Shown: positions 54,645 to 63,483, counted from the first letter of the stretch. The stretch: 64,000 bases of DNA from Fimbriimonadia bacterium (GCA_030430755.1 JAUIKO010000002.1:124001-188000); one strand, 5' to 3'. Notes: generated by a model not told the origin, from the sequence alone. A program made the numbers and translations.

Positions 54645-55598
54645 TTATGCCACTGACGATCTAGTGATGAGATAAATATAATTTATCTCATCACTAGATC
54701 TTACAAAATCGAACATTTCTTTTGTTTTAAATTCAAGTTCTCTAACCAAAATTTCTTTACTATCTACAGGAATACCCTGATTCAGGAAAGATATTTCATA
54801 ATGCAAGGCAAGTAATATCGCAATGACACGTTTGCTCATAATGCATAACTCTGTATAATCTTCCACAATTACATCTGAATCTATCTTATACTTAGATCTA
54901 AGACTTAGTACATAAGCATATATGTCATCTAAATTAATACGGTTATCATTTTCTACACGATCTACTAGGAACTTAAAATTTTCTGAAATAAATTCAGCCA
55001 GCAATGCGATGTTATCTACTCTACTTGATAAGGAACGTAACGATATTTTATGAATATTCTTACTAATTTTAAAAGTATTATTCACAAAAAATATTCTACT
55101 CTTACCATTTTTTATATTCTTCTCGAAAAATTCATCTACCCACTTTTTAAACTCCATATTTTTTTTATTTAGTTTTACTATATATTTAAAAGCAGAGTTA
55201 AAAAAATCTTCTTGAAAAATTTCTAACAAACATGTCATCCAGTACAAACATGCTATACGTTTTACTTCTTCAAAACGCATAAACTTTTCGATCAACATAG
55301 AATTTCCACCATGTTTTTTCAAAATATGAATAATCATAACCATATTCGTATCGTATTCTTGCACCATGTACGAGTATATATCTGAATATTCTTTGTTTCT
55401 AATTCTTAAATATTTATCTAATGCATCTACACTTTCATCAGATAACTCCATACATTCTAATGATGTAGGCAACATAATCTCTGAACATTCTATATTACGT
55501 AATTCTAATCGATCTAAAATGAACTCATCTACTGAAAACAGAATAGAATGTAATACTGAAAAGAAAATAACTACAACTATTTTATAAAATACATTCAT
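54645..55598 (-). CDS. Unknown secreted helical protein
   Basis: 317 residues with an N-terminal hydrophobic segment (FYKIVVVIFFSVLHSILFS) and an all-helical, charged remainder. The last codons (from RSSDEINYIYLI to RSSVA) are encoded by a 20-bp perfect palindrome, so the terminator is inside the gene. No family recognised; similar in style to the proteins at 45.2 and 48.2 kb. Confidence 0.63.
   Translation of the reverse strand: MNVFYKIVVVIFFSVLHSILFSVDEFILDRLELRNIECSEIMLPTSLECMELSDESVDALDKYLRIRNKEYSDIYSYMVQEYDTNMVMIIHILKKHGGNSMLIEKFMRFEEVKRIACLYWMTCLLEIFQEDFFNSAFKYIVKLNKKNMEFKKWVDEFFEKNIKNGKSRIFFVNNTFKISKNIHKISLRSLSSRVDNIALLAEFISENFKFLVDRVENDNRINLDDIYAYVLSLRSKYKIDSDVIVEDYTELCIMSKRVIAILLALHYEISFLNQGIPVDSKEILVRELEFKTKEMFDFVRSSDEINYIYLITRSSVA
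54658..54700 (-). terminator. 20-bp palindrome inside the 3' end of a gene
   Basis: GATCTAGTGATGAGATAAAT (54658-54677) pairs with its exact reverse complement at 54681-54700; the loop is only 3 bases. It starts 13 bp before the stop codon of the minus-strand gene, so it is translated as well as likely acting in termination or 3' stability. Confidence 0.65.
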
Positions 55599-55653
55599 CT
55601 TTAATTTAACTATTATAAATCATATATGAAAAAAAATGTTTTTAAATTTTTTC

Positions 55654-56337
55654 TCAATCTCTTTCAGTGAGTACAATTATTTTTTTAATAACTTTATCTA
55701 ATGTTAAATTTGTAGAATCAATATATAAAGCATCTGGATGCCTTGTTAAAGGGCTCTCTTTTCGATTAGTATCCCTTTCATCTCTAGTCTTAATATTTTG
55801 GTACATTTCATCCCAAGAAATCATAATCCCTTGATTATGCATCTCTTGTTTTCTTCTTTTTACTCGCTCTTCGATATCTGCAGTCAAAAAAACCTTTAAA
55901 TCAGCATCCGGAGCTACTACTGTCGTAGTATCTCTTCCTTCTAAAATATGCCTTCCAGAACTTATAACTTCTCTCTGTAGTCGAAATAAAAATGATCGCA
56001 CTTCTTTAAATGCACTGATTCTACTAGCAAATTCAGAGATTTCAGGAGTTCTAATCTTACTTGAAACAGATAGATTATTGACAAATATTTCATTATTCAC
56101 ACCACTCCTATGAAAATGAATCGATATATTTTGAAGGATATCAACGATTAACTTTTCATCAGTCGGTTCAATCTGATTTTGAATACATGTGAAAGCAATA
56201 GCGCGATACATGGAACCTGTATCTAAGTAATCATATCCATACTCACTTGCAATCATTCTGCTTACGGTACTTTTTCCTGCTGCGGCAGGTCCATCGATGG
56301 CAATAACAAATCTATCTGCGAGTTCCATAAATATCAT
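55654..56337 (-). CDS. cmk: Cytidylate kinase
   Basis: Phosphorylates CMP and dCMP. P-loop IDGPAAAGKSTVSRMIA, YLDTGSMYRAIA, and LEGRDTTTVVAPDA (family consensus GRDIGTVV, so two residues vary), then DPLTR-like ESPLTRHPDA near the C-terminus. The length (227 residues) is typical. ATGs at 56337 and 56328 are both possible starts. Together with gmk and the dCMP deaminase it shows nucleotide conversion is retained. Confidence 0.94.
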   Translation of the reverse strand: MIFMELADRFVIAIDGPAAAGKSTVSRMIASEYGYDYLDTGSMYRAIAFTCIQNQIEPTDEKLIVDILQNISIHFHRSGVNNEIFVNNLSVSSKIRTPEISEFASRISAFKEVRSFLFRLQREVISSGRHILEGRDTTTVVAPDADLKVFLTADIEERVKRRKQEMHNQGIMISWDEMYQNIKTRDERDTNRKESPLTRHPDALYIDSTNLTLDKVIKKIIVLTERD

Positions 56338-56488
56338 TTTATTCTATAATTACTCATTATATATCAGAACCATCTCATCCTCTTTTAAATGAAATGTTCA
56401 ATTTCATTACCATTTGTTGTATAGTATTAATATCTTATCTAGAAAATATAGTAAGAAAGCAAACTCTAGTTCCATTCATTGATCTACT

Positions 56489-57220
56489 ATGGAAAAAAAA
56501 CATTATAAGGAAAATTTATTTTCTAATAATAAACATAAAAAATCTGAAGCTATACAAAACATGTTTGCTTCTATTGCTACCCATTACGATTCCTTTAATC
56601 ATCTCATGAGCTTTGGCAAACATCATGAATGGAGAAAAATTGCGGTAGAAAAACTCTATTTAAACCCTACAGACTCTGTTCTTGACTTATGTACTGGAAG
56701 CGGTGATTTCATAAAACCCTTATCTGAAAAAATTTGCTCTACCGGTTCCATAACAGCAGTCGATTATTGCAAACCACTTCTTGATATATGCAGAAAAAAA
56801 TATCAACAAGAAAACATCAACATTATAGAATCTGACGCATTAAATCTACCTTTTAATGATCATTCTTTCGATGCGGTTACGATTGGATGGGGACTCCGAA
56901 ATTTAACAGATCTAGATAAAGGTATCTCAGAAATATCTAGAGTTCTTAAGAAAAATGGAAAATTTGTCAGTATCGATATGAGCACACCACATAATAAAAT
57001 TTATAAATTTATATCACATAAAATACTCTCATGGCTGATACCAGCAATATGGAAAATAGTAAACAATTCAGATGCTGGATATTATCTTTTTAAAAGTACA
57101 GAAAAATTTGCAGATATTCATCAGCTATGCGATAGACTGAATAGTGTAAGCATTCGATCTATAAAAACAAAATCATTTATGTTCGGAAATATAAGTATTA
57201 TTTGGGGAATAAAACATTGA
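56489..57220 (+). CDS. menG: Demethylmenaquinone methyltransferase
   Basis: Adds the last methyl group in menaquinone (or ubiquinone) synthesis; MenG/UbiE family. Evidence: MFASIATHYDSFNHLMSFG at the start, SAM motif I VLDLCTGSGDF, SITAVDYCKPLL, DALNLPFNDHSFDAVTIGWGLRNL, and the ending SFMFGNISIIWGIKH. The length is normal (243 residues). With two MqnD-type proteins and no ubi genes in the window, the menaquinone reaction is more likely. It is followed directly by the polyprenyl diphosphate synthase gene, which makes the side chain. Confidence 0.93.
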   Translation: MEKKHYKENLFSNNKHKKSEAIQNMFASIATHYDSFNHLMSFGKHHEWRKIAVEKLYLNPTDSVLDLCTGSGDFIKPLSEKICSTGSITAVDYCKPLLDICRKKYQQENINIIESDALNLPFNDHSFDAVTIGWGLRNLTDLDKGISEISRVLKKNGKFVSIDMSTPHNKIYKFISHKILSWLIPAIWKIVNNSDAGYYLFKSTEKFADIHQLCDRLNSVSIRSIKTKSFMFGNISIIWGIKH

Positions 57221-57234
57221 AGACATTAAACAAC

Positions 57235-58239
57235 ATGAAAAATAGTTTACTTACATCCACTTATTCCGAACAAGTAAATAAAGCCATTAGCATACAGATG
57301 GATAAAGTAGAGCAATGTCTTATGGAAGCGACTACCTCAAAGATATCCAGCGTAGAAGAAATATCAAGACACACTCTTCTTGCAGGGGGTAAGAGATTAA
57401 GACCACTCCTTACTATTTTATCATTTAATGCAATTAATCTTTCGGATAACAGTATATCCCCAACAAAACTAGCAGCATGTATGGAAATGCTGCATATGGC
57501 TACTCTTATCCATGATGATGTTATCGACCATGCGGAAACACGAAGAGGTGTACCTACCGCTTCTAATATGTATGGAAATACAAAAAGCATTCTCTCTGGT
57601 GATGTACTTCTAGCTAAAGCCATGAGACTCATTACTACATACAGAGATATTAATATCATTAAAGATGTTAGTAATGCCATGGTTGATCTATCTGAAGGAG
57701 AAGTTTACGAGCTCCAAAATAGATATAACTTTGATCTATCTGAACAAGAATACTTTGAAGTTATCAGACTGAAAACAGCATCCTTATTATCAGCATGTTG
57801 CAAAATTGGTGCTACTCTAGGCGGAGGTAATTTTCAAGAAATACAAGCTCTTCAGGAATATGGCAATAGTATCGGGATAGCTTTCCAGATTGTTGACGAT
57901 CTAATTGATTACAAAAACGATAGAACTCAATCAGGAAAAACACCCATGATTGATTTTAGAGAAGGTTGTAGCACCCTATGTTTAATGCATCTAAAAGAAC
58001 ACCTCCATCAACATGATAATCAATATATTCGAAGTCTATTCGGAAAAGAATTACAGGAACAACAAATCCAAGAGATAAGAATTCTTATGGCAGAACACGG
58101 ATCTTTTGAATTTGCAGAAACTTTGGCTTCAAAATATATTGATCGTAGTATCGAAGCATTAAAAATAATTCAGGATAGCGATTATAAGGAAATGCTTATT
58201 CAAAGCTCTAAAATGATTACTTTAGCTATGCAATCATAA
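57235..58239 (+). CDS. Polyprenyl diphosphate synthase
   Basis: Builds the long isoprenoid side chain of the quinone. It has the trans-prenyltransferase motifs GGKRLRPLL, the first Asp-rich motif LIHDDVIDHAETRRG and the second FQIVDDLIDY. The length of about 334 residues matches IspB/HepT-type enzymes. The frame opens at a TTG at 57202 inside menG; another TTG at 57217 overlaps the menG stop; I use the ATG at 57235 (MKNSLLTS), but the choice is uncertain because none has a strong ribosome binding site. It is coupled to menG. The last residues LAMQS come from a palindrome shared with the convergent ROK gene. Confidence 0.92.
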   Translation: MKNSLLTSTYSEQVNKAISIQMDKVEQCLMEATTSKISSVEEISRHTLLAGGKRLRPLLTILSFNAINLSDNSISPTKLAACMEMLHMATLIHDDVIDHAETRRGVPTASNMYGNTKSILSGDVLLAKAMRLITTYRDINIIKDVSNAMVDLSEGEVYELQNRYNFDLSEQEYFEVIRLKTASLLSACCKIGATLGGGNFQEIQALQEYGNSIGIAFQIVDDLIDYKNDRTQSGKTPMIDFREGCSTLCLMHLKEHLHQHDNQYIRSLFGKELQEQQIQEIRILMAEHGSFEFAETLASKYIDRSIEALKIIQDSDYKEMLIQSSKMITLAMQS

Positions 58240-58265
58240 TTTTTTTCTTATGATTGCATAGCTAA
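58222..58265. terminator. Palindromic terminator shared by two genes
   Basis: TTAGCTATGCAATCATA (58222-58238) pairs with its exact reverse complement (58249-58265) across a T-rich 10-base loop. The left arm lies in the end of the polyprenyl synthase gene, the right arm in the end of the ROK gene, with both stop codons at or next to the loop. It has T runs in the loop but none beyond the stem. Confidence 0.8.
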
Positions 58266-59252
58266 TGCAGCAGCACCTAAAATTCCAGCACTATCTAAAT
58301 GACTAGCAGCTTGAATAATAGTCCCCTGAAAATGGTTAGGGGTGGTGCATTTTTTTGCTTCACTAATAGCATTTTTTTCCATATATTTCCATGCCTTTGC
58401 TATCTTGCCTCCGATAGATATCATATCCGGAGAAAAAATATTTATACAATTTCCTAAAAGAATGCCTAAATACCTTCCTGTTTCATTCCAAGTTTCTATA
58501 GCAATTTCATCATTCTGCTCTGCAGCTAAAAATAATATTTTTGGAGTAATATTTTGCAATTGATTATCCACCATTTCTCTCAGTATTGACTTACATGGAT
58601 ATCGTAATTTATGAATAGCTCTATCAATAATTGCTTGTTTTCCACAATAAGATTCTACTGTACCATACAGTCCTGCTCTGCTAGATAAACCATCCGGCTT
58701 AATACACAAATGACCAAGTTCTAACCCTGCATGATTTCCTCCTAATAACAACAAAGGACCTCTTGAATTGCCGCTTATACACTTACTATCCATGACAACC
58801 CCAGACCCTACTCCAGTCCCTAAAGTAATCATGACCAAACATTCCGCAGTATTTCGACCAATACCAAATGTATATTCAGATAATGCTGCAAGATTTGCAT
58901 CATTACCTATATAAATTTTATTATTTACTTTTTTTTTCAAATAGGACACAACGGGGACATTCTTCCAGCAGGTAAATTCAGACCCTTTATAAGATCCTAA
59001 GTTAGGCGACCACTTTACGATTCCATGATTTGAATCTACGTGTCCAGGTATAGCTAATCCTATATTAATATCTGATTTATTATTTCCCAAGATTTGATTA
59101 ATAACACCTACTATATTATCAATAACAGTATCTACTCCACACGTACCTCCTGATTTAATCTCTATCCGATCACTAACCAACTCTCCCTTCTTGTTCACAA
59201 GAGCTGCCTTAATATTTGTGCCTCCTAAATCGATCCCTATAACCTTATCCAT
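58248..59252 (-). CDS. ROK-family sugar kinase (glucokinase-like)
   Basis: 334 residues with the ROK ATP-binding start IGIDLGGTNIKAALV and the catalytic-Asp region YIGNDANLAALSEY, then ITLGTGVGSGVVMDSK. The ROK zinc-site motif CxCGxxGCxE is replaced by SSRAGLYGTVESY, so the zinc Cys residues are all missing, though the GH of ELGHL remains. Such Cys-less ROK kinases exist, but the loss makes the substrate uncertain; glucose is the best guess, which would feed glgA. It is convergent with the polyprenyl synthase gene and divergent from manC. Confidence 0.88.
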   Translation of the reverse strand: MDKVIGIDLGGTNIKAALVNKKGELVSDRIEIKSGGTCGVDTVIDNIVGVINQILGNNKSDINIGLAIPGHVDSNHGIVKWSPNLGSYKGSEFTCWKNVPVVSYLKKKVNNKIYIGNDANLAALSEYTFGIGRNTAECLVMITLGTGVGSGVVMDSKCISGNSRGPLLLLGGNHAGLELGHLCIKPDGLSSRAGLYGTVESYCGKQAIIDRAIHKLRYPCKSILREMVDNQLQNITPKILFLAAEQNDEIAIETWNETGRYLGILLGNCINIFSPDMISIGGKIAKAWKYMEKNAISEAKKCTTPNHFQGTIIQAASHLDSAGILGAAALAMQS

Positions 59253-59322
59253 CGTGCTTCCTAATTAACAATTATTGGCTGAATAATATGAATATATATT
59301 TATTCGATGTAGACTTAATAAT

Positions 59323-60420
59323 ATGAACACACCAAACTATGTAATTATCATGGCTGGAGGATCTGGAGAAAGATTTTGGCCTATGTCCACATCCAAAAGA
59401 CCGAAACAATTTTTACCTTTTGGGAATAATGGTGAATCACTTATACGGATGACATGTGATAGAATAGCAAAGATTGTAGGAAAAGAGAACATACTTATCG
59501 CCACTCTGGAACAGTTCGAAGAAGGTATTCAGCAAGAAGTACCTTATCTACATCCATCACAAATTATTAGTGAGCCTTTAAAGCGGGATACTACTGGTTG
59601 TATTATATGGGCACTATCATATCTAGAATCTATTCATTCTGAAAGCAAGTTTACAACAGCGATTATTTCTGCAGACAGTTTTATAGGAGATGATAAAGCA
59701 TATGCGGAAGATTTATTATCTTCCATTAAGTTTGCAAGAGAAAACGATGCCATTGTCACTCTCGGAATGAAACCCTCTAGACCTGAAACAGGTTATGGAT
59801 ATATACATCGAGGAGAAAAACCATCAGATCTAAAAGGTAAAATTTGGCCAGTTCACCATTATGTTGAAAAACCCTCTAAAGATATCGCTTTAGAAATGAT
59901 GTTAGATGGAAAATATTTTTGGAATTGCGGATCATATATTTGGTCGAATGTCACGTTTTGGAAAACACTCGAAAAATTTGCCCCTCAAATACATTCAACT
60001 GCTTTAAAAATTAGAGAGAGTTCGAAAACGGATCACCGCGAAACGGCTGTTAGCTTATTTTCAGAATTGCCAAATATATCCATCGACTATACTATAGCTG
60101 AAAAAGCTGATAATATTTATGTATGTCCAGGAAACTTTGTCTGGGATGACATTGGCTCCTGGGATGCACTACCTGGTGTTTTAAAAACGGATGAAAACAA
60201 CTCCTTTGTTTTAGGGAAAGTTCAGTGTTGGGATTCAAAAGAATGTGTTTTCATTAATGAATCAGATCATGAGCTATACACTTTAGGTCTAGATAAAATG
60301 GTAGTTATCCAAACCCATAACAAAACATTTATTTGCCCACGTAGTGAATCTCAAAACGTAAAAAAAGTTGTTAAATTAATTAATAAAACTATTCAGAAAG
60401 AAATAAAAGAACCCCTATAA
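59323..60420 (+). CDS. Mannose-1-phosphate guanylyltransferase
   Basis: Makes GDP-mannose from mannose-1-phosphate and GTP. Nucleotidyltransferase motif MAGGSGERFWPMSTSKRPKQFLPFG at the start, then ISADSFIGDD, GYGYIHRG, HHYVEKPS, WNCGSYIW, and VCPGNFVWDDIGSWDAL. At 365 residues it is the short form, without the C-terminal phosphomannose isomerase domain. GDP-mannose would feed surface glycans, as would the WecA-WecB products at 8-10 kb. Confidence 0.92.
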   Translation: MNTPNYVIIMAGGSGERFWPMSTSKRPKQFLPFGNNGESLIRMTCDRIAKIVGKENILIATLEQFEEGIQQEVPYLHPSQIISEPLKRDTTGCIIWALSYLESIHSESKFTTAIISADSFIGDDKAYAEDLLSSIKFARENDAIVTLGMKPSRPETGYGYIHRGEKPSDLKGKIWPVHHYVEKPSKDIALEMMLDGKYFWNCGSYIWSNVTFWKTLEKFAPQIHSTALKIRESSKTDHRETAVSLFSELPNISIDYTIAEKADNIYVCPGNFVWDDIGSWDALPGVLKTDENNSFVLGKVQCWDSKECVFINESDHELYTLGLDKMVVIQTHNKTFICPRSESQNVKKVVKLINKTIQKEIKEPL

Positions 60421-60434
60421 ATACTTCTTCAGAA

Positions 60435-60484
60435 AAATAACTAATGTTCATGATTTCACTTAAAATCATGAACATTAGTTATTT
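60435..60484. terminator. 21-bp stem between convergent genes
   Basis: 60435-60455 pairs perfectly with 60464-60484 around an 8-base loop, in the gap after manC. The right arm covers the stop codon of the minus-strand hydrolase gene (60475-60477), another stem that enters a coding sequence. Confidence 0.85.
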
Positions 60485-61368
60485 AAAATTTTGTCTCCAA
60501 ATTCTAATAGCTTATGAACATACTTATTGAGATACACTTCCGATCCTTGTACATGCCCTACACCAGGAAGATGCCATAATTCTCCTCCTGATATCTCTGA
60601 AAGATAAGTTGATTCGCTTAAAGTAACTAAATGGTCTTTTTCAGAATGAATAATTAATGCAGGCTTTCCTTTCCAATTTTTTGCATTTTCCACAGGTGCA
60701 GCATCACTCATCCTTCTCCCAATGAGTAATTCTGTCATCTTCGGCATAGGTTTAAAAATATATTCCCCACCTAAAAGCACATTTGCTATCCATCTATCAC
60801 CACTAACAACAGCATCGATAAAAGTACCATCAGATACAATACCACTAACTCTATAGTCTATGAATGAAGTTAACCAACAAGTAGCTCCTCCTAAAGATGT
60901 TCCTACGAGCACTATTTTTACTTCCATTTTTTTATACTGATTAAACACCCAGTCGATAACAGAAGATAAATCTTTAGACTCATCAATTCCATAACAAGTA
61001 TGAGGATAAGGATGATTATCATGCCCTCTTAACGTTGCAACTAGTACCTCATGACCTTTTTGAGCTATATTAGTAGCCACTTCACTCCAAAAACTTCTAC
61101 AGCTTCTATATCCGTGTACCAGTATATATACCAAGCAACTTTCTGGCGTCTTTTTTAACAAATTATTTGATACCCAAACAGGCATATCCCCTCCTGAAGT
61201 ATCAATTTTTAAATTTTCAAAACCTTGCGGAGGAGAACTAGAAAATTTTCTAGGTGGAGATGCATAAGTTCTTGCTACAAAATAATTAATAATTCCATAT
61301 ACACCAACCATCAGCAGGCAGGTGACAAATATCTTTTTTTTTCTTAATTTCCCACGCTGCAAAAACAT
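60475..61368 (-). CDS. Membrane-anchored alpha/beta hydrolase
   Basis: 297 residues. One N-terminal membrane helix (IFVTCLLMVGVYGIINYFV) anchors a hydrolase domain: LVHGYRSCRSFW (oxyanion region), VGTSLGGATCW with the nucleophile Ser in GTSLG, an Asp in the HSEKDHLVTLSES segment, and the His in PGVGHVQG. All three members of the catalytic triad seem to be present. The substrate is unknown; the family includes lipases and esterases. It lies just after trpS on the same strand (19 bp), perhaps co-transcribed. Confidence 0.85.
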   Translation of the reverse strand: MFLQRGKLRKKKIFVTCLLMVGVYGIINYFVARTYASPPRKFSSSPPQGFENLKIDTSGGDMPVWVSNNLLKKTPESCLVYILVHGYRSCRSFWSEVATNIAQKGHEVLVATLRGHDNHPYPHTCYGIDESKDLSSVIDWVFNQYKKMEVKIVLVGTSLGGATCWLTSFIDYRVSGIVSDGTFIDAVVSGDRWIANVLLGGEYIFKPMPKMTELLIGRRMSDAAPVENAKNWKGKPALIIHSEKDHLVTLSESTYLSEISGGELWHLPGVGHVQGSEVYLNKYVHKLLEFGDKILNN

Positions 61369-61387
61369 ATAAACTCCTATTATTCAT

Positions 61388-62383
61388 TTAACTAAAATAG
61401 CTGAAACCTATGGATTTTCTCACTAATTCCATGGTTACATTTGCTTTTTCTCTAGCTTTTTGAGTACCAGAAAATAATATATCTTGTACATCTTTCTTCG
61501 AAAAAAGTTCTCTTTTTTCCCGAAATGGCGTCGTTAACTCCGTTAAAGTTTTAAGCAAAATTTTCTTGATAGTTACATCTCCAAGCCCACCTTTTCTATA
61601 CTGAGCTTTTAATTCCTCTACCTCTTCTTTATCTTGATGGAATGCATCTAAATATGAAAAAACAACATTCCCTTCAACTTTCCCCGGGTCTTGAACGTGA
61701 ATATGCTCAGGATCGGTATACATTTGAAATACTTTTCTCTTAATTTCTTCAGGCGAATCGGATAAATATATTGCATTCCCTAATGATTTGCTTGCTTTAG
61801 CTTTACCATCTATCCCGACTAATCTACCTGTTTTACTTAAAATTGCTTTACATTCTTTCAGACATTCAGTCTGATAAATCCTATTAAACCGTCGAACAAT
61901 TTCATTCGTTTGTTCGATCATAGGCACTTGATCCTCTCCTACAGGAACATATTCTGCCTGGAAAATAGTTATGTCTGCAGCTTGACTTATAGGATAGCAT
62001 AAAAACCCTGCAGGAATACCTTCATTAAAACCTTTCTGTTTAATTTCATTTTTAACAGTTGGATTACGTTCTAATCTCCCCAAATTCACTAGATTCATAT
62101 AATATATAGTCAATTCAGTTATTTCTGGAATTTGAGATTGAATAAAAATACTTGTTTTTTCAGGATCTATACCTACTGATAAATAATCCAGTGCTATATC
62201 GTAAACACTTTCAGTTATTTTTTGAGGATTTTCAAAGTTATCTGTAAGGGCTTGTACATCAGCAATCATTACATACTGCTCATAATCATTTTGCAACAAC
62301 ACCCTATTTTCCAAGGATCCTACATAATGACCTAAATGCAACCTACCACTTGGCCTATCACCTGTTAAAATAATACTCTTCAT
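61388..62383 (-). CDS. trpS: Tryptophanyl-tRNA synthetase
   Basis: Charges tRNA-Trp. Class I signatures: GDRPSGRLHLGHYVG, carrying the HIGH-type HLGH, and KASKSLGNAIYL, carrying KMSKS (as KASKS). Also GEDQVPMIEQTNEIVRRFN. At 331 residues it is a typical bacterial enzyme. Upstream lies the 500-bp gap with peptide gene 2. Confidence 0.96.
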   Translation of the reverse strand: MKSIILTGDRPSGRLHLGHYVGSLENRVLLQNDYEQYVMIADVQALTDNFENPQKITESVYDIALDYLSVGIDPEKTSIFIQSQIPEITELTIYYMNLVNLGRLERNPTVKNEIKQKGFNEGIPAGFLCYPISQAADITIFQAEYVPVGEDQVPMIEQTNEIVRRFNRIYQTECLKECKAILSKTGRLVGIDGKAKASKSLGNAIYLSDSPEEIKRKVFQMYTDPEHIHVQDPGKVEGNVVFSYLDAFHQDKEEVEELKAQYRKGGLGDVTIKKILLKTLTELTTPFREKRELFSKKDVQDILFSGTQKAREKANVTMELVRKSIGFSYFS

Positions 62384-62630
62384 AATATAGCAAACAATAA
62401 CATTTTACTGCGAATAACATACATTTTACTTGCCAAATATACGAAATAAGTTTCTATAGTTAGTATTTAATTTATTACCCTGAAAAATTATCAAACGAAC
62501 TTTTCTCCTAAAGTCCTATTAAAAATTACAGCTTCCCTTTAACTTTAAACAGGATACATATATATATAGAAAAAAAACAAAAAACTTTTCATTTTTTTAC
62601 CTAAAGTACATAACAATATGGTGTACTAAC

Positions 62631-62656
62631 TTATGCAGGTATTTACACTTGCATAA
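62631..62656 (+). promoter_or_regulatory. Hairpin before the Shine-Dalgarno of peptide gene 2
   Basis: TTATGCAGGT pairs with ACTTGCATAA (10 bp with one G-T wobble) around the loop ATTTAC. It ends 9 bases before the GAGG ribosome binding site (62666-62669). Peptide gene 1 has a hairpin in the corresponding place. Confidence 0.55.
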
Positions 62657-62677
62657 TTATTTAGAGAGGTGAATATG

Positions 62678-62767
62678 ATGAAAAACAGAATCTTTGAAAG
62701 GACAGATGTTTCCGACTTGACAATCACAATAGCAAACGAAGTCATTTATGACAACGGAAGTGGTTAG
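62678..62767 (+). CDS. 29-residue peptide, paralogue of the one at 5528
   Basis: Two ATGs occur in a row (62675, 62678). The second gives exactly 29 residues, the length of the paralogue, and sits 8 bases after GAGG. The product begins MKNRIFERTD and ends IANEVIYDNGSG. It shares 18 of 29 positions with the peptide at 5528-5617, including NRIF, RTD, and IANEVIYD. Of the shared residues, eight (Arg8, Asp10, Ala, Asn, Val, Ile, Asp25, Gly29) use different synonymous codons. The variable middle (VSDLTIT against TREETEIR-like residues) is polar in both. It stands alone on the plus strand between trpS and the MotE-like gene, both minus. A very long hairpin follows. I do not know the family. Confidence 0.78.
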   Translation: MKNRIFERTDVSDLTITIANEVIYDNGSG

Positions 62768-62775
62768 AATAGGAG

Positions 62776-62845
62776 AAAGCTAGTTTTTATCTAAGAAAAA
62801 TCGATATTAGCAAAGTATATTTATTCCTAGATAAAAACTAGCTTT
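62776..62845 (+). terminator. 18-bp perfect stem after peptide gene 2
   Basis: AAAGCTAGTTTTTATCTA (62776-62793) pairs with its exact reverse complement at 62828-62845. The 34-base loop is unusually large for a terminator. It begins 8 bases after the peptide stop codon. Confidence 0.7.
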
Positions 62846-62895
62846 TCGACACTAAACATTTTAACTTAAATACATTTTTTTCAGTGAATGAAACC

Positions 62896-63483
62896 TCATT
62901 CAAACTTCAGTGCTCCAGAACCCACAGATTGAATTAACCTGCTTATTCTAGCGGATCTTTCAGCTTCCATAATTTTTAATAATTCAGCAGTAACACCAGA
63001 ATCCATATAAAAAAGCACAAACGCTAGCCTTCCATCATCCCATTTTTGAATAATTTCATTTAAATCCTTGGGAGGGATTTCGTTCCATATCTTTGCTAGT
63101 TTTTTTGCTCCTCTAACAGGATCAATATCTTCATTTATATCCTTTTTAGCTTGAACATTCTTTTTATCTTCGATAGGCTTCTCAATTTTTTCCTTTTCTT
63201 GAGTATTATTTTTTTCTACATCTTTCTGATCACTTTTGGGAACATCACTCTCATCTACTTGTTTTTCATCTTTTAATTTATCTTTTTCTGGGATATCTTT
63301 GTTATTTTTTTCTTTTGGTAATTCTGTAAAAACAGGAACCAACCCAGAATTAAGCAATCCTTCCAAAGGAGTTTCCTTCACAAAAGATACATCTATAAAT
63401 CCATTTTTACCTGCAACTAAAACACCAAAAAAAGTAAAAGCAACAAGTATTATGAATATTAATAATCCTTTAACAAACCTCAT
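62896..63483 (-). CDS. Membrane protein with MotE/MgtE-N-like domain
   Basis: 195 residues. One N-terminal membrane helix (GLLIFIILVAFTFFGVLVAG), then a linker of about 60 residues made mainly of Lys, Glu and Asp, then a helical domain of about 75 residues: GAKKLAKIWNEIPPKDLNEI, WDDGRLAFVLFYMDSGVTAE, LLKIMEAERSARISRLI. This layout and the 'ILxxMexxrAaxI' rhythm resemble MotE, a flagellar stator chaperone with an MgtE-N-like domain, or the related flagellar FliG-contacting proteins. The neighbour is a lytic transglycosylase, as often seen in flagellar operons. The match is moderate. Confidence 0.6.
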   Translation of the reverse strand: MRFVKGLLIFIILVAFTFFGVLVAGKNGFIDVSFVKETPLEGLLNSGLVPVFTELPKEKNNKDIPEKDKLKDEKQVDESDVPKSDQKDVEKNNTQEKEKIEKPIEDKKNVQAKKDINEDIDPVRGAKKLAKIWNEIPPKDLNEIIQKWDDGRLAFVLFYMDSGVTAELLKIMEAERSARISRLIQSVGSGALKFE

